Origin: XYD12-FULL-36-8 sp041739035
GTDB lineage: Bacteria > Bacteroidota > Ignavibacteria > Ignavibacteriales > Ignavibacteriaceae
Direction: 5' to 3'
Assembly: GCA_041739035.1 (NCBI GenBank)
Contig: JBGSOQ010000062.1
Location: 62,001 to 126,000 of the forward strand
DNA length: 64,000 nucleotides
Positions within the stretch are counted from its first letter, which is position 1; every line of letters starts with the position of its first letter. Positions 9,077-17,304 of the stretch are shown here, piece by piece. The position numbers were made by a program, and so were the translations under genes. The notes beneath the pieces are model-generated. The model did not search any database and was not told the DNA's origin. It saw nothing but the letters and a program-made list of their open reading frames with translations.

Positions 9077-10059
9077 TTGAAATGAAAACTGAAGTAGCAT
9101 TAGGTATTGATGTCGGCGGTACAAACACTGCGTTTGGTTTTGTAGATGTAAACGGAAATTGCATTGCAGATTCATCGATACTAACAAAAGCACACAACAG
9201 TGCGGCTGATCTTTTTGCAAGGCTGCATCCTGAAATTGAAAAAATATATAATTCCACTTCTGATAGATGTATTCTAAAAGGAATAGGCGTTGGCGCACCG
9301 AATGCAAATTATTATCGCGGTACAGTGGAAAATCCGCCAAACTTAAAATGGGGAGTTGTAAATGTTGTTGAGATCTTAAGACAATATTATGATGTTCCCG
9401 TTACGATTACAAATGATGCAAATGCATCTGCAATTGGTGAGATGCTTTTTGGCGCTGCAAAAGGAATGAAAGATTTTATTGTGATAACACTCGGTACCGG
9501 TTTAGGCAGCGGAGTTGTTGTTGATGGAAAGTTGGTTTACGGGTCAGATGGATTTGCAGGAGAAATCGGCCACACTGTTTATGATCCAAATGGCAGACAA
9601 TGCGGATGCGGCAGAAAAGGTTGTTTGGAAACTTATGCTTCTGCAACAGGAATCAAACGCACGGTTATGGAATTACTTGCAAACTCAAACGAAGACAGCG
9701 CACTTAGAAATATTAGTTACAACGATCTTGAATCTAAAATGATTTATACATCTGCACTTGCAGGTGATAAAGTTGCAAAAGATGCTTTTGAGTTTACAGG
9801 AAAAGTCCTCGGTTTAAAACTCGCTGATGCTGTTGCAGTTACAAGTCCTGAAGCAATTATTTTGTTTGGTGGATTAGCACTTGCAGGTGATATGATAATC
9901 GCTCCGACAAAAAGATCTATGGAAGAAAATTTATTCCATGTGTTTCAGAATAAAGTAAAAATTCTTCCTTCAGGTTTACCTGAAGGAAACAGTGCTGTAC
10001 TTGGAGCCGCAGCATTAATATGGAATGAGATGATAAAACTTGAAGAAATTTCAACTTGA
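9073..10059 (+). CDS. glk: ROK-family glucokinase
   Basis: 328 residues. The N-terminal phosphate loop reads GIDVGGTNTAFGFVD, the catalytic region contains ITNDANASAIGE, and the second nucleotide motif is ITLGTGLGSGVVVDGKL. The ROK zinc site is intact: GHTVYD, then CGCGRKGCLETYAS. It should phosphorylate glucose to glucose-6-phosphate in the cytoplasm. The start overlaps the transporter stop (ATGA); a second in-frame ATG at 9082 is also possible. Position between a sugar importer and beta-glucosidases supports glucose as substrate, though ROK kinases also act on other hexoses. Confidence 0.88.
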   Translation: MIEMKTEVALGIDVGGTNTAFGFVDVNGNCIADSSILTKAHNSAADLFARLHPEIEKIYNSTSDRCILKGIGVGAPNANYYRGTVENPPNLKWGVVNVVEILRQYYDVPVTITNDANASAIGEMLFGAAKGMKDFIVITLGTGLGSGVVVDGKLVYGSDGFAGEIGHTVYDPNGRQCGCGRKGCLETYASATGIKRTVMELLANSNEDSALRNISYNDLESKMIYTSALAGDKVAKDAFEFTGKVLGLKLADAVAVTSPEAIILFGGLALAGDMIIAPTKRSMEENLFHVFQNKVKILPSGLPEGNSAVLGAAALIWNEMIKLEEIST

Positions 10060-10072
10060 TGGTTATAAAGTT

Positions 10073-11884
10073 ATGATCAGTCTACTTAACAAGGCATACT
10101 TCTTCGTTCTACTAATAAGCATTTTATTATTGTTTGGATGCAAGGAAAATGTTAGCAGTCCCGATGATAATATTCCAGATATTCCTGCTCGTGTTGAACA
10201 ACTTCTCGCACAGATGTCGCTTGAAGAAAAAATCGGGCAGATGACACAGGCAGAACGCGGTGCCTTGCAAAACATTACCGATATAAAAACATATTTTCTT
10301 GGTTCGCTGCTTAGTGGCGGCGGCTCTGCGCCATCAACAAATTCTGCTCAAGCCTGGGCGGATATGTATGACTACTTTCAAAACTTTGCACTTCAGACAA
10401 GATTAAAAATTCCGCTTATATATGGTATTGATGCAGTGCATGGACACAACAACGTCTTTGGTGCAACTATCTTTCCACATAATATTGGATTAGGCTGTAC
10501 AAGAAATCCGCAGCTTATTGAACAAGCTGCAAGAGTTACTGCTGAAGAAGTTTCTGGAACAGGAATAGATTGGACATTTGCACCCTGCATTGCAACTGTA
10601 AGAGATGAACGCTGGGGAAGAACTTACGAAGGATTTGGTGAGACACCTGAATTATCTATTTCAATGGCACAAGCTATGGTTCGCGGTTATCAGGGAACGA
10701 GTTTGTCGGATTACGGAAATATTCTTTCTTGTGCAAAACATTTTCTTGGTGATGGTGGAACACAAGGAGGCGATGATCAGGGTAATGTAGTTGCGGATGA
10801 ACAAACTATTAGACAGTTGCATATGCAAGGATTTATTTCTGCTATCAACGCCGGAGTAAAATCCATAATGGTTTCTTACAGCAGTATTAATGGACAGAAA
10901 ATGCACGGCAGCAGATACTGGATTACAGATGTTTTAAAAGATGAATTGGGGTTTAAAGGATTTGTTGTTTCTGATTGGCAAGGAATTGATCAACTACCCG
11001 GTGATTATAAGAGTGATATTCAAAATTCTATAAATGCGGGTGTTGATATGGTAATGGTCCCGAATAATTTTATAGAGTTTATTCAATTTCTAAAAGAACT
11101 GGTTAATGAAAATAGAATTTCAATTGAACGCATTGATGATGCAGTAAGAAGAATCCTAACTGTAAAATTTGAACTAGGACTTTTTGAAAAACCGTTCACT
11201 GATAGAAGTTTAACACCAACTGTTGGTTCTGCAGCGCACAGGACCGTTTCAAGACAATGTGTTAGAGAATCATTAGTGCTTCTTAAAAATCAGAATAATT
11301 TTTTACCACTCTCCAAAAATATAAATCATATACTTGTTGCAGGAAAAAATGGACTTGATATTGGTAATCAATGCGGAGGATGGACAATTAGCTGGCAAGG
11401 AAGTAGTGGAGATATAACTAGCGGAACCACAGTCTATCAGGGAATAAAAAACTCGGTTCCAGGTTCAACTACCGTTAGTTATTCATTTAATGGAAGCAGT
11501 ACGCAAGGTGCTGATGTTGCCGTTGTAGTGGTTGGAGAAACACCTTATGCAGAAGGAAATGGCGATAGAACCGATCTTTCCTTATCCTCTGAAGATATTA
11601 CTACAATTAATAATATCAAAAATGCCGGAATACCTTATGTGATTATTTTAATCTCCGGCAGACCGATGATTATTACAAATGAACTTGCTGATTGTAATGC
11701 TTTTGTTGCAGCATGGCTCCCCGGAACTGAAGGACAAGGAATTGCAGATGTACTTTTTGGTGATTATAATTTTACAGGTAAGTTATCACATAGTTGGCCA
11801 AGAAGCATGAATCAAATTCCTATAAACTACGGTGATACAAATTACGATCCACTTTTTCCTTATGGATTTGGATTATCATATTAA
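10073..11884 (+). CDS. GH3 beta-glucosidase, lipoprotein
   Basis: About 603 residues from the ATG at 10073. The frame is open upstream to a TTG at 10040, but the later ATG gives a clean lipoprotein signal (LLISILLLFGCKEN). The GH3 N-terminal barrel shows IPLIYGIDAVHGHNNV, DERWGRTYEGFGE and CAKHFLGDGGT; the catalytic nucleophile is the Asp in GFVVSDWQGID. The second domain has SLVLLKNQNNFLPL and ends PYGFGLSY, so the FN3-like C-terminal domain of larger GH3 enzymes is absent. Predicted to hydrolyse beta-glucosides on the cell envelope. The next gene encodes a second, clearly different GH3 enzyme. Confidence 0.92.
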   Translation: MISLLNKAYFFVLLISILLLFGCKENVSSPDDNIPDIPARVEQLLAQMSLEEKIGQMTQAERGALQNITDIKTYFLGSLLSGGGSAPSTNSAQAWADMYDYFQNFALQTRLKIPLIYGIDAVHGHNNVFGATIFPHNIGLGCTRNPQLIEQAARVTAEEVSGTGIDWTFAPCIATVRDERWGRTYEGFGETPELSISMAQAMVRGYQGTSLSDYGNILSCAKHFLGDGGTQGGDDQGNVVADEQTIRQLHMQGFISAINAGVKSIMVSYSSINGQKMHGSRYWITDVLKDELGFKGFVVSDWQGIDQLPGDYKSDIQNSINAGVDMVMVPNNFIEFIQFLKELVNENRISIERIDDAVRRILTVKFELGLFEKPFTDRSLTPTVGSAAHRTVSRQCVRESLVLLKNQNNFLPLSKNINHILVAGKNGLDIGNQCGGWTISWQGSSGDITSGTTVYQGIKNSVPGSTTVSYSFNGSSTQGADVAVVVVGETPYAEGNGDRTDLSLSSEDITTINNIKNAGIPYVIILISGRPMIITNELADCNAFVAAWLPGTEGQGIADVLFGDYNFTGKLSHSWPRSMNQIPINYGDTNYDPLFPYGFGLSY

Positions 11885-11912
11885 ATTATAGTTGTAATAC
11901 AAAGAAAATAAA

Positions 11913-14150
11913 ATGAAAAAATATTTTATCTTTATACTTAGTCTAATTGTAATTGCACTAAGCGGTTTTGTAAACTCCCCCGTTCAGAATTCAGATGAAG
12001 ATAGAATTTCTATAAGAGTTGATTCTGTTCTTGCTTTAATGACGCTTAATGAAAAGATCGGACAACTAAATCAACTATCCTACGGAATTGGCTGGGGGCC
12101 AACTGTTAAGGTCGCTGTTCCCGATGAATATAAGCAGCAAATACGTGAAGGAAAAATTGGTTCTTTCTTAAATGCAATCGGTGCAGAGTTTACTTATGAG
12201 TTGCAGAAAGTTGCAACACAGGAATCAAGATTAAAAATTCCATTAATATTTGGATTGGATGTTATTCACGGTTTCAAAACAACCTTCCCTATTCCATTAG
12301 GGGAAGCCGCAACATGGCAGCCTGAATTAATTGAAATGTCTGCACACTACCAGGCAATTGAAGCAGCATCAGCAGGAATTCATTGGACATTTTCTCCGAT
12401 GGTTGATATAGCACGCGACCCACGCTGGGGTAGAATTATGGAAGGCAGCGGTGAAGATCCTTACTTAGGTTCGGTAATGGCTGCAGCAAGAGTAAGAGGA
12501 TATCAAGGAAATCTTTCAGATCTAAACATTGTAGCTTGTGTAAAACACTATGCTGCTTATGGTGGTGCCGAAGGTGGAAGAGATTATAACACAGTGGATA
12601 TTTCAGAAAGAACTTTCAGAGATATTTATTTGCCGCCATTCAATGCGGGTGTTGAAGCAGGCGCTCACACTTTGATGGCTTCTTTTAACGAGATTGGCGG
12701 AATACCCGCATCCGGAAGTAAATATTTGTTAACCGATATATTAAGAGATGAATGGAATTTTAAAGGATTTGTTGTTAGCGATTGGAATTCAGTTGGACAA
12801 CTTGTTGCCCATGGTTTTGCCTCGGATCTTAAACACGCAGCTGAAATTTCGCTAAATGCAGGTCTTGATATGGATATGGAATCAAGATCATATATAACTC
12901 ATCTTAAAGAACTTGTAGATGAGGGGAAAGTTAAAGAATCTGTAATCGATGAATCTGTAAGAAGAATTCTCAGAATAAAATTTATGCTTGGCTTATTCGA
13001 CGATCCATTCCTTTACTGCAGTAAAGAGCGTGAGCAAAAAAACATAATGACAGACGAAATTAAAAACGCATCACTTGATGTTGCAAAGCGTTCTTTCGTC
13101 TTATTAAAAAACGAAGATAACATTCTACCGCTAAAAAAAGATTATGAAAAGATTGCTGTTATTGGTCCGCTAGCAAATTCAAAACTGGATCCCTTAGGTG
13201 AGTGGAATGCCCAAGGGATTGCAGAAGATGTTACATCAGTTTTGGAAGGATTAAAAAAATACATTGGTGATAAATCCGAAATACTTTACGCAGAAGGATG
13301 CGAAATTACAGATCCCTCAAAAGATGGGTTTGAAGAAGCTATCGATAAAGCAGAAAATTCAGATGTGATTATCCTATGTGTGGGCGAAAGCAGAAGTATG
13401 AGTGGTGAGGCTCATAATCGTTCGTCTCTTGATTTACCAGGAGTTCAGGAAGATCTTGCTAAGGAATTGTTTAAAACGGGTAAACCAATTATTGCAGTAT
13501 TAATGAACGGAAGACCATTATCTGTTAACTGGCTGGATGAAAATGCTGATGCGATTTTAGAGACCTGGTTTGCAGGAACAATGACCGGTGATGCAGTTGC
13601 TCAGGTTTTATTTGGGGATTACAATCCATCTGGAAAACTACCCGTTACATTTCCAAGAACAGTTGGGCAGGTACCGGTTTACTATAATCATAAAAATACA
13701 GGAAGACCCGGAGATTATAAAGATCGCTTCACCTCAAAATATATTGATCTTCCGTTAACTCCGCTTTATTACTTTGGGTACGGATTAAGTTATACTTCTT
13801 TTGAGTATAGTGATGTAACTTTAAGTACAGATAAATTAACCGATAAAGATTCAATGGTCGTATCAGTAAAAGTTAAGAATACCGGCGATTATGATGGTGA
13901 AGAAGTTGTGCAATTATATATTCAGGATTTAGTTGGAAGCGTTACCCGCCCGGTTAAAGAATTAAAAGGATTTAAAAAAGTAATGCTCAAACAGGATGAA
14001 GAAAAAAAAGTAAGCTTCACAATAAAGGAAAAGGATTTAAGATTTACAGCTGCAGATATGAAGTTTAAATCAGAACCGGGATTGTTTAAAGTTTATGTGG
14101 GAACAAATTCAGTAGATGTTTCAGAAAACAAATTTGAGCTGGTTGAATAA
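11913..14150 (+). CDS. GH3 beta-glucosidase, BglX-like with C-terminal FN3-like domain
   Basis: 745 residues with an N-terminal hydrophobic export signal (IFILSLIVIALSGFVNS). Barrel motifs: IPLIFGLDVIHGFKTTFP, DPRWGRIMEGSGEDPYL, CVKHYAAYGGAEGGRDYN, and nucleophile D290 in GFVVSDWNS. The second domain has RSFVLLKNEDNILPLKK and SLDLPGVQEDL. The enzyme continues past YGYGLSYTSFEYS into an FN3-like domain (VKVKNTGDYDGEEVVQLY) ending near 740, as in BglX. Periplasmic beta-glucosidase is the likely role, taking oligosaccharides to glucose. The gene begins 28 bp after the first GH3. Confidence 0.93.
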   Translation: MKKYFIFILSLIVIALSGFVNSPVQNSDEDRISIRVDSVLALMTLNEKIGQLNQLSYGIGWGPTVKVAVPDEYKQQIREGKIGSFLNAIGAEFTYELQKVATQESRLKIPLIFGLDVIHGFKTTFPIPLGEAATWQPELIEMSAHYQAIEAASAGIHWTFSPMVDIARDPRWGRIMEGSGEDPYLGSVMAAARVRGYQGNLSDLNIVACVKHYAAYGGAEGGRDYNTVDISERTFRDIYLPPFNAGVEAGAHTLMASFNEIGGIPASGSKYLLTDILRDEWNFKGFVVSDWNSVGQLVAHGFASDLKHAAEISLNAGLDMDMESRSYITHLKELVDEGKVKESVIDESVRRILRIKFMLGLFDDPFLYCSKEREQKNIMTDEIKNASLDVAKRSFVLLKNEDNILPLKKDYEKIAVIGPLANSKLDPLGEWNAQGIAEDVTSVLEGLKKYIGDKSEILYAEGCEITDPSKDGFEEAIDKAENSDVIILCVGESRSMSGEAHNRSSLDLPGVQEDLAKELFKTGKPIIAVLMNGRPLSVNWLDENADAILETWFAGTMTGDAVAQVLFGDYNPSGKLPVTFPRTVGQVPVYYNHKNTGRPGDYKDRFTSKYIDLPLTPLYYFGYGLSYTSFEYSDVTLSTDKLTDKDSMVVSVKVKNTGDYDGEEVVQLYIQDLVGSVTRPVKELKGFKKVMLKQDEEKKVSFTIKEKDLRFTAADMKFKSEPGLFKVYVGTNSVDVSENKFELVE

Positions 14151-14156
14151 TAAAAA

Positions 14157-14250
14157 GACTGTCATTGAGAGGATTCCTCGACGAATCAATCTTTTAACGG
14201 TTTTAGATTGCTTCACTCGACTCCGCCGTGGCGGATCGTTCGCAGTGAAT
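14157..14250. repeat. Dispersed intergenic repeat of the CATTGAGAGGATTCC type
   Basis: The stretch between the GH3 and GH16 genes is far more GC-rich than its neighbours. It begins GTCATTGAGAGGATTCCTCG and ends GGATCGTTCGCAGTGAA, with inner segments that can pair (GATTGCTTCACTCGA region). This type of element is commonly scattered between genes in many bacterial genomes. It fills nearly the whole 117-bp gap, so the GH16 Shine-Dalgarno (AAAGG, just upstream of 14268) lies directly after it. Confidence 0.6.
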
Positions 14251-14267
14251 TAAACAAAAGGTAAAAT

Positions 14268-15107
14268 ATGAAAAGAAAATTAATATCGTTAATAATAATA
14301 TTACAATTTGTTATCATCTCAATTTCATTTGCAAGCTGCAGCAAAGATGATTCTACAACAGCACCAACGGATCAGATTCCGGAAATTCCCGGATATACAT
14401 TAGTCTGGAATGATGAGTTTGACGGTCAGTACATAAATCCGAATAAATGGTCGTGGGAAATAAACGGTGATGGCGGCGGAAATAATGAATTACAATACTA
14501 TACCGGTTTGCCGACCAATTCATTTATTGAAAATGGAAAGCTTGTTATAAAAGCAATAAAAGAAGATTATCAGGGTAATGAATATACTTCAGCTAGATTG
14601 CGAACATTAAACAAAGGTGATTGGCTTTACGGACGAATTGAAGTATCAGCAAAAGTTCCAACCGGCAGAGGAACCTGGCCGGCTATCTGGATGCTTTCAT
14701 CAGACTGGAGTTATGGAGGCTGGCCGGAAAGCGGTGAAATTGATATTATGGAACATGTAGGATATAATCCAAATGTAATTCACGGTTCTATTCATACAGA
14801 AGACTATAACCATATTCTTGGAACCCAAAAAAGTGCGACACTAAACATTCCAAATGCAACTACAACATTTCATACTTATGCAATTGAATGGTTTGCAGAT
14901 CGTATTGATTTTTATATTGATCAGTACAAGTATTTTACTTTTAATAATGAAAATTCCGGCTGGCAAAAATGGCCGTTCAATAAAAGATTTCATCTGATAC
15001 TTAATGTGGCAGTCGGTGGAAATTGGGGTGGTGTGCAGGGAATTGATGATAATGCATTCCCGGCTCAGATGGAAGTTGAATTTGTAAGAGTTTACAAGAA
15101 AATTTAA
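14268..15107 (+). CDS. GH16 endo-beta-1,3(4)-glucanase (laminarinase/lichenase), lipoprotein
   Basis: 279 residues with a lipoprotein signal whose acceptor Cys is residue 24 (SFASCSKDD). One GH16 domain covers about 42-279: LVWNDEFDG, then NELQYYT, ARLRT, RGTWPAIWML and the catalytic block SGEIDIMEHVG, with nucleophile E157, assisting D159 and acid/base E162. The extra Met in EIDIME is typical of laminarinases rather than the EIDIEF-type lichenases. Predicted to cut beta-1,3- or mixed-linked glucan at the cell surface, feeding the neighbouring GH3 enzymes. Confidence 0.93.
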   Translation: MKRKLISLIIILQFVIISISFASCSKDDSTTAPTDQIPEIPGYTLVWNDEFDGQYINPNKWSWEINGDGGGNNELQYYTGLPTNSFIENGKLVIKAIKEDYQGNEYTSARLRTLNKGDWLYGRIEVSAKVPTGRGTWPAIWMLSSDWSYGGWPESGEIDIMEHVGYNPNVIHGSIHTEDYNHILGTQKSATLNIPNATTTFHTYAIEWFADRIDFYIDQYKYFTFNNENSGWQKWPFNKRFHLILNVAVGGNWGGVQGIDDNAFPAQMEVEFVRVYKKI

Positions 15108-15122
15108 TTATGAAATTCCAAA

Positions 15123-15893
15123 ATGACACTTCAATCAAGGGATCGGTTTATTAACATAGGTGAACCATTGAAATTTTTATACGTATTTTTTTTATTACTC
15201 ATTATGATAAATTCTTCTTTTTCACAAATACAAAACCAATCTTCTCACAACTTTCAAAAAGAAATTAAAATTACTTTATCAGCAAATTATCTTCTATATC
15301 TGCCGAAAGATTATCAGGGTAGTGACAATCCATTTCCGCTTGTTTTATTCCTTCATGGTATAGGAGAAAGAGGAACGGATGTAGAGAAAGTAAAAATGCA
15401 CGGTCTCCCAAAATTAATTAATGAAGGAAAAGAATTCCCATTCATAGTTTTATCTCCTCAATGCCCTGATAATGAATTCTGGAATACAGATGTTCTTTCA
15501 GAACTGATTGATGAAATCGAATCTCAATATCGTGTAGATAAAAATAGAATTTATTTGACCGGATTAAGTATGGGTGGTAATGGAACCTGGTCTCTTGCAC
15601 TTGCACAGCCAAATCGTTTTGCTGCAATTGCACCAGTTTGTGGTTGGAGTCATCCTGTTGAATTTTGCAAAATAGCACATATACCAATCTGGATATTTCA
15701 TGGAGCTAAAGATAATGTTGTACCTTTAAATTTTTCTGAACAGATTATACAACAGTCCAAAGCTTGTGGTGGAGCTAATATTAAATTTACAGTTTATCCT
15801 GAAGCTAATCATGATGCATGGACAGAAACTTATAACAATGAAGAATTATACAAATGGTTTCTTGAGCAATCACTGGATACATCAAATAAATGA
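15123..15893 (+). CDS. Secreted alpha/beta-hydrolase esterase (PHB depolymerase / CE1-like)
   Basis: 256 residues. A hydrophobic export segment lies at about 18-35 (LYVFFLLLIMINSSFS). The esterase fold is shown by YLLYLPKDY, PLVLFLHGIGERG, the nucleophile elbow GLSMGGNGTW, then the acid in HGAKDNVVP and the catalytic His in EANHDAWTE. It resembles the PHB-depolymerase-like group often found with polysaccharide-degrading enzymes, where it may remove acyl groups. Substrate is not shown by the sequence. It starts 15 bp after the GH16 gene and overlaps the next small gene by 4 bp (ATGA). Confidence 0.85.
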   Translation: MTLQSRDRFINIGEPLKFLYVFFLLLIMINSSFSQIQNQSSHNFQKEIKITLSANYLLYLPKDYQGSDNPFPLVLFLHGIGERGTDVEKVKMHGLPKLINEGKEFPFIVLSPQCPDNEFWNTDVLSELIDEIESQYRVDKNRIYLTGLSMGGNGTWSLALAQPNRFAAIAPVCGWSHPVEFCKIAHIPIWIFHGAKDNVVPLNFSEQIIQQSKACGGANIKFTVYPEANHDAWTETYNNEELYKWFLEQSLDTSNK

Positions 15894-16066
15894 AAATTGT
15901 AGAGAGAATCAAATCTTTATTTAATCGAAGTTGGACTTATCAAACTGAAACTATAATCATCACAAAAAAACAATGTCCGCATTGTGCAAGCAGAGAGATG
16001 TTTGTTTTTAATGACACTCCAAAAATTAAAACCAAAATTGGTGATTCAAATGAAAAACACAAATAA
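15890..16066 (+). CDS. Small CPHC-motif protein (58 aa), overlapping both neighbours
   Basis: An ATG at 15890 overlaps the esterase stop (ATGA), and 58 codons run to a TAA at 16064-16066, overlapping the start of the GH5 gene by 17 bp. The predicted protein is basic, has no signal peptide and carries a single Cys pair in KKQCPHCASREMFVF followed by a Lys-rich tail. The tight overlaps on both sides look like translational coupling. One CPHC motif could be half of a zinc site completed by dimerisation, or a redox pair; I cannot assign a function. It could also be a chance frame. Confidence 0.45.
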   Translation: MKIVERIKSLFNRSWTYQTETIIITKKQCPHCASREMFVFNDTPKIKTKIGDSNEKHK

Positions 16067-17273
16067 ACTACTATTAGGATTTCTAATATTATTTTTACTG
16101 ATGCCATTTAGTTATTCTCAAGATGGATTTTTAACTGTTAAAGGCAAAGAAATTATCGCACCGGACGGAAAACCGATTTTATTAAGAGGAATTAATTTAG
16201 GCAATTGGCTTAATCCTGAAGGTTATATGTTCAAGTTTAAGAATGTTAATTCTTTCAGATTGATTGATAATGTTATCAAAGAATTAGTTGGCGCTGATGA
16301 AGCTAGAAAATTCTGGAAAACTTTTAGAGATAATTATATAACTAAAGAAGATATTAGTTTTATAAAATCAACCGGACTAAACCATATTCGTGTTCCTTTT
16401 AATTTTAAATTCTTTTTAGTTGAAGATCATCCTGAAATCTGGCTTGAAGAAGGATTTAAAAGATTAGACAATGTAATTAAATGGTGCAAAGAAGAAAATC
16501 TTTATGTAGTACTTGATTTACATGCCGCACCTGGCGGACAAACCGGTGATAATATCGATGATAGCTGGAGTTATCCATTTTTACTTGAAGATGAACAAGC
16601 ACAGCAGACAACAATTGCACTCTGGAAAAAACTTGCCGAGCGATACAAGGATGAGGCAATTGTAATTGGTTACGATCTATTAAATGAACCTCTCCCCCAT
16701 TATCTGGAAAACAAAGAAGAACTAAATCAACTGCTTGAACCACTTTATAAAAGAATTACAAGCGCTATTCGAGAAGTAGATTTAAATCATATAATTTTTA
16801 TCGGCGGAGCACAATGGAATACAAATTTTAAAATGTTTGGTGAACCATTCGATGATAAATTGGTTTACACATTTCACAAATACTGGATGCCGCCCGTTCA
16901 GGAACAAATTCAGGAGTACGTTGATTTTTCCAACAAGCATAATGTTCCAATGTGGATGGGTGAAAGCGGTGAAAATGAAGATGCGTGGATTGATTCATTC
17001 AGAGTTGTATTAGAAACAAATAATATTGGATGGTGTTTCTGGCCATATAAAAAAATGGATTCAGATCGTGGAATGGTTAAGTTTCCAAAAACAGTAGAAT
17101 GGGAAGAGATAATTAATTATGCTGAATTACCAAAGAAAAATTTTGAAGAAATAAGAAATGCAAAACCTACTAGAGTAATTGTAAAGAAGGCTTTAACAGA
17201 TTTACTTGAGAATATAAAGTTCAAAAACTGTGAGATAAATAAGGGTTATCTGAAAGCTTTGGGATTTGAATAG
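16050..17273 (+). CDS. GH5-family glycoside hydrolase (exo-1,3-glucanase/endoglucanase-like)
   Basis: About 407 residues from the ATG at 16050. The frame is open further upstream to 15984, but this ATG gives a normal signal peptide (LLLGFLILFLLMPFSYSQ). The catalytic barrel starts with LLRGINLGNWLNPEGYM, close to the exo-beta-1,3-glucanase-like branch of GH5. It has NHIRVPFNF, YVVLDLHAAPGGQ, acid/base E213 in YDLLNEP, FHKYW and nucleophile E305 in MWMGESGEN. No binding module or sorting domain is attached, so it is probably periplasmic. Substrate is most likely a beta-glucan, given GH16 and GH3 neighbours. Confidence 0.88.
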   Translation: MKNTNKLLLGFLILFLLMPFSYSQDGFLTVKGKEIIAPDGKPILLRGINLGNWLNPEGYMFKFKNVNSFRLIDNVIKELVGADEARKFWKTFRDNYITKEDISFIKSTGLNHIRVPFNFKFFLVEDHPEIWLEEGFKRLDNVIKWCKEENLYVVLDLHAAPGGQTGDNIDDSWSYPFLLEDEQAQQTTIALWKKLAERYKDEAIVIGYDLLNEPLPHYLENKEELNQLLEPLYKRITSAIREVDLNHIIFIGGAQWNTNFKMFGEPFDDKLVYTFHKYWMPPVQEQIQEYVDFSNKHNVPMWMGESGENEDAWIDSFRVVLETNNIGWCFWPYKKMDSDRGMVKFPKTVEWEEIINYAELPKKNFEEIRNAKPTRVIVKKALTDLLENIKFKNCEINKGYLKALGFE

Positions 17274-17304
17274 ATGTAAAAGTGTAAATGTTTAGATTAC
17301 CTTT

